Shown: piece after piece, positions 61,907-64,000 of the stretch
Numbering within the stretch: position 1 is the first letter of the stretch
Layout of the letters: each line of letters opens with the position of its first letter
Source of the DNA: Wenzhouxiangellaceae bacterium
GTDB taxonomy: Bacteria; Pseudomonadota; Gammaproteobacteria; Xanthomonadales; Wenzhouxiangellaceae
Reading direction: 5' to 3'
Assembly: GCA_028289455.1 (NCBI GenBank)
Contig: JANQPN010000055.1
Coordinates: 1 to 64,000, forward strand
Length of the DNA stretch: 64,000 nucleotides
Position numbers and translations under genes: made by a program
Notes under the pieces: model-generated
Databases searched by the model: none
The model's input: the letters and a program-made list of their open reading frames with translations, nothing else
Told to the model about the DNA's origin: nothing

Positions 61907-64000
61907 TTAATTAATAGTTGTTGTCGTTCCGATCCGGGCGTTTTGACCGACGCGCAGTTCCGGTCCACCCCGGACTGCCGGTCCCAGCACTGATGCCTTA
62001 CCCAGTCCGGACTGATTCAGCACCACACCTTCCGGATAACAACCGATCACCGAATCAAATCCAATCATCGACTGCACACCGATACGAAACCTTGGTTCCA
62101 CAAAAATCAGCTGGTGTGCCGTATGCGCAGGTTTTTCCTGTTCAATCAACTGTTCCAGCCGTCTGCGCCGCTGCCGGGACCTGCCGATGCAGCCGGGAAC
62201 GAATACAGAAAACTTATGCGCATAAACGTGCATGGGATCACGAAAAGGATCCTGCGTAGTATTCAGTTGCGTAACACCCAACCGGGCATTGCCATTGGTC
62301 TGAGGACCGCTCAATTGACTGCGGTTGACGATATCCTGCCCCCACAGACGTGATTGCTCACCCAGTCGCCCCGCATTCAGGAACATCCAGCGTCGCAGCC
62401 GGTAATGCTCCAATATCAGCTGCGGCAGCTGCCATTCAGGTGGTTCCGGTGTAGTGCATGGCGCACAGCCGCGCTCACGCCTGCAGGCGACTTGATCCAG
62501 TCCCAGATACAACTCTAGATTTTTACGTAATCCACATAGCGTGCCGCGCAATGGAAACAGTTTCCCAGCCTGCTTGAGAATGTACCGCTGCCTGGCCAGC
62601 GGCAAAGTTCTGTCGAGGTTAATTCCTATCCATGAAGCCAGCCAGCCGAGAAAGTTCTTGCGTCCCGGTCCTGCCGGCGCAGACATTGGGTCGAAGTAAC
62701 CGGCCTGTTGGTCCAGCTTACTTTCGATACCGCGAAAACTGCGGTCGAATATACCCAGAAACCGATCGGTGAAATCCGCTGATACCGGTTCTTCTCCCAA
62801 TACCGCAGGTAAATACCGTCGCAGGCTGATACGCGGAAAATCCACCAGGATGCGGTACACCCCGGGAGTGACGCTGCCGTCACTCAAAAACTCCAGCCTC
62901 AGCCACAAATAACGTCCCGGCTCAGATCGAATCAAAGCATCCCAATCCTGGCCGCGCAGCTGAGGAAACATGGTTTGTGCTGTGCTCCAGACATCTTCCG
63001 GCAAATCCAGAATCTGCCCATCGCTGAGCTCTGTTTCAGCACTGTAGGTGCTTACTTTGATACGCGCGCCTTCCGGGATCACTGCGTCAATGCTGATGCG
63101 ATCCCACTGACAGCGATACAGCCGGCTGTCCAGTGGCGCAGAGATATAGCTGGCCTGCTGAACGAAAGTATGTCCAGCGGTTAACTGCTTACCGGTAACC
63201 GCATCGCCCTGCAGGTCAAACAGTCTGCCGTCCTGCCGGCCCACACACAGTGAGGCCAGATTCAGATAACCATCCGGGGTCACCGTAATCGGAAGCTTAT
63301 CGAACCTTGCAGCCACTTCGTCATAGCGAACTGCTGTGCTCAGCCACACATCCTGATCAAGCGAATAGATTTTTATCGGGGCAATCTCATCGCTGAACAT
63401 ATACAGCCGGTTTTCACAATCGGTCACCAGCGCCCGTACTGCACCAACGCCTTCAATACAACCAACCCAGCGTCCGCCCGGGTTGAACTGATGTATACAG
63501 CCATTCGCCGGATCGCTGACCAGCACATAGCCCCTGCGATCGAAGCCGATTGCAGAAGGTTGCCAGTCCTGGGGCTGATGTTCAGCCGGCGGGTTCCAGA
63601 ATCCACGCAGCGCAAAACCATGCAGGCTGAATACCTGCAGACGATGATTGGCCGGGTCGGCCAAATAGAGATTGCCCCCGCATATCCCGATTCCAGGGAA
63701 GATCGAAGGTATGTCGTCTTCCGATTGCGCTGTATTTACCGGATTTCCCAGCTCACGTGGCTGATCGCCAAAGCCACCAGTGCACGGCACAGTGGTGAAA
63801 TCGCAGTCACAGGCATCAAAGCGCTTCAACCGGCCGCTTAACCAATCCAGCAGGTACACTGTCCCATCCGGTGCCAACGAGATATTCGGCGGTGTACTCA
63901 AGCCACCGAAACTGCCGCTGGCTTCATTCAATAAACGACCGCTGTCGGGATCAGCTGCAATGGTCAATGCACCATCCTGGGGCGCTGCTTCAATACCGTC
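61907..64000 (-). CDS. Contractile injection system tail protein (TIGR02242-like), 5' end missing
   Basis: The frame is open to the right edge; a TTG at 63967 is not a convincing start, so the gene continues beyond the window. About 697 residues are present: NHL-type propeller repeats (PDGTVYLLDWLSGRLKRF, YLADPANHRLQVFS, VLVSDPANGCIHQF), a middle beta domain, the phage-tail-domain block (LPAVLGEEPVSADFTDRFLG, FLGWLASWIGINLD, LFPLRGTLCGLRKNLELYLG), and a C-terminal part with PAHTAHQLIFVEPRFRIG typical of eCIS/phage tail proteins of this type. In Afp-like particles it would occupy the baseplate Afp12-like position. First visible gene of the locus. Confidence 0.8.
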   Translation of the reverse strand, partial: DGIEAAPQDGALTIAADPDSGRLLNEASGSFGGLSTPPNISLAPDGTVYLLDWLSGRLKRFDACDCDFTTVPCTGGFGDQPRELGNPVNTAQSEDDIPSIFPGIGICGGNLYLADPANHRLQVFSLHGFALRGFWNPPAEHQPQDWQPSAIGFDRRGYVLVSDPANGCIHQFNPGGRWVGCIEGVGAVRALVTDCENRLYMFSDEIAPIKIYSLDQDVWLSTAVRYDEVAARFDKLPITVTPDGYLNLASLCVGRQDGRLFDLQGDAVTGKQLTAGHTFVQQASYISAPLDSRLYRCQWDRISIDAVIPEGARIKVSTYSAETELSDGQILDLPEDVWSTAQTMFPQLRGQDWDALIRSEPGRYLWLRLEFLSDGSVTPGVYRILVDFPRISLRRYLPAVLGEEPVSADFTDRFLGIFDRSFRGIESKLDQQAGYFDPMSAPAGPGRKNFLGWLASWIGINLDRTLPLARQRYILKQAGKLFPLRGTLCGLRKNLELYLGLDQVACRRERGCAPCTTPEPPEWQLPQLILEHYRLRRWMFLNAGRLGEQSRLWGQDIVNRSQLSGPQTNGNARLGVTQLNTTQDPFRDPMHVYAHKFSVFVPGCIGRSRQRRRRLEQLIEQEKPAHTAHQLIFVEPRFRIGVQSMIGFDSVIGCYPEGVVLNQSGLGKASVLGPAVRGGPELRVGQNARIGTTTTIN

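Overview
The window reads as chromosomal DNA of a free-living gammaproteobacterium. Evidence is the order mutL-miaA-hfq-hflX, purB next to roxA, sucA-sucB-lpd with lpd directly behind sucB, and a MoxR/DUF58/TgpA cassette. MutL carries the endonuclease motif found in bacteria without MutH, which argues against an enterobacterium. A Xanthomonadales/Lysobacterales-type lineage is my best guess but is not proven by the sequence. I see no tRNA, rRNA, insertion sequence, prophage integrase or CRISPR array. No gap between genes exceeds about 220 bp.

Layout. 1-5882 (minus): fumC, mutL, miaA, hfq and the start of hflX. 6032-20659 (plus): purB, roxA, sucA, sucB, lpd, a HAD phosphatase, moxR, a DUF58 gene, tgpA, an acrylyl-CoA reductase-like gene and a PilH-like receiver. 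20692-25267 (minus): a PhoPQ-like two-component operon (PepSY-like small protein, response regulator, histidine kinase) running into mazG and rmuC. 25381-33036 (minus): a cell-surface island with three tandem paralogues of about 660 residues, each with a cohesin-like N-terminus, several 'choice-of-anchor D' type Ig repeats and a VPTLSRFG variant of the IPTL-CTERM sorting tail. They are accompanied by a small cohesin-like protein and a secreted dockerin protein. 33234-37797 (minus): an arginine-deiminase-superfamily hydrolase, dusA, an isopenicillin-N-synthase-like oxygenase and a sodium:neurotransmitter-type symporter.

From about 37.9 kb to the right edge lies the most interesting part: an extracellular contractile injection system (eCIS, Afp/PVC-like) locus read on the minus strand and entered from beyond the window. 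In transcription order it has a tail protein with a TIGR02242-like domain (5' end missing), three large proteins sharing one N-terminal module (one with a beta-propeller and collagen-like repeat, one with a histone-like lysine tail, one a tail-fibre-like protein), a short coiled-coil protein, a tape-measure-family protein, and an Afp15-like AAA ATPase. A small protein and an array of cargo proteins follow. Five cargo proteins carry the DUF4157/eCIS core domain, a shared GNxAVQ N-terminal motif and entirely different C-terminal regions: a PD-(D/E)XK-like nuclease, an HNH-like nuclease, a polymorphic-toxin-like tail, a variant zinc-peptidase-like tail and, on the opposite strand, a metzincin-like protease. 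Sheath, tube and most baseplate genes are expected just beyond position 64000.

The likely logic of the locus is: structural genes build the particle, the AAA ATPase and tape-measure protein assemble it, and the DUF4157 proteins are loaded as interchangeable toxins. The three N-terminal-module proteins probably decorate the baseplate or fibres and determine target binding.
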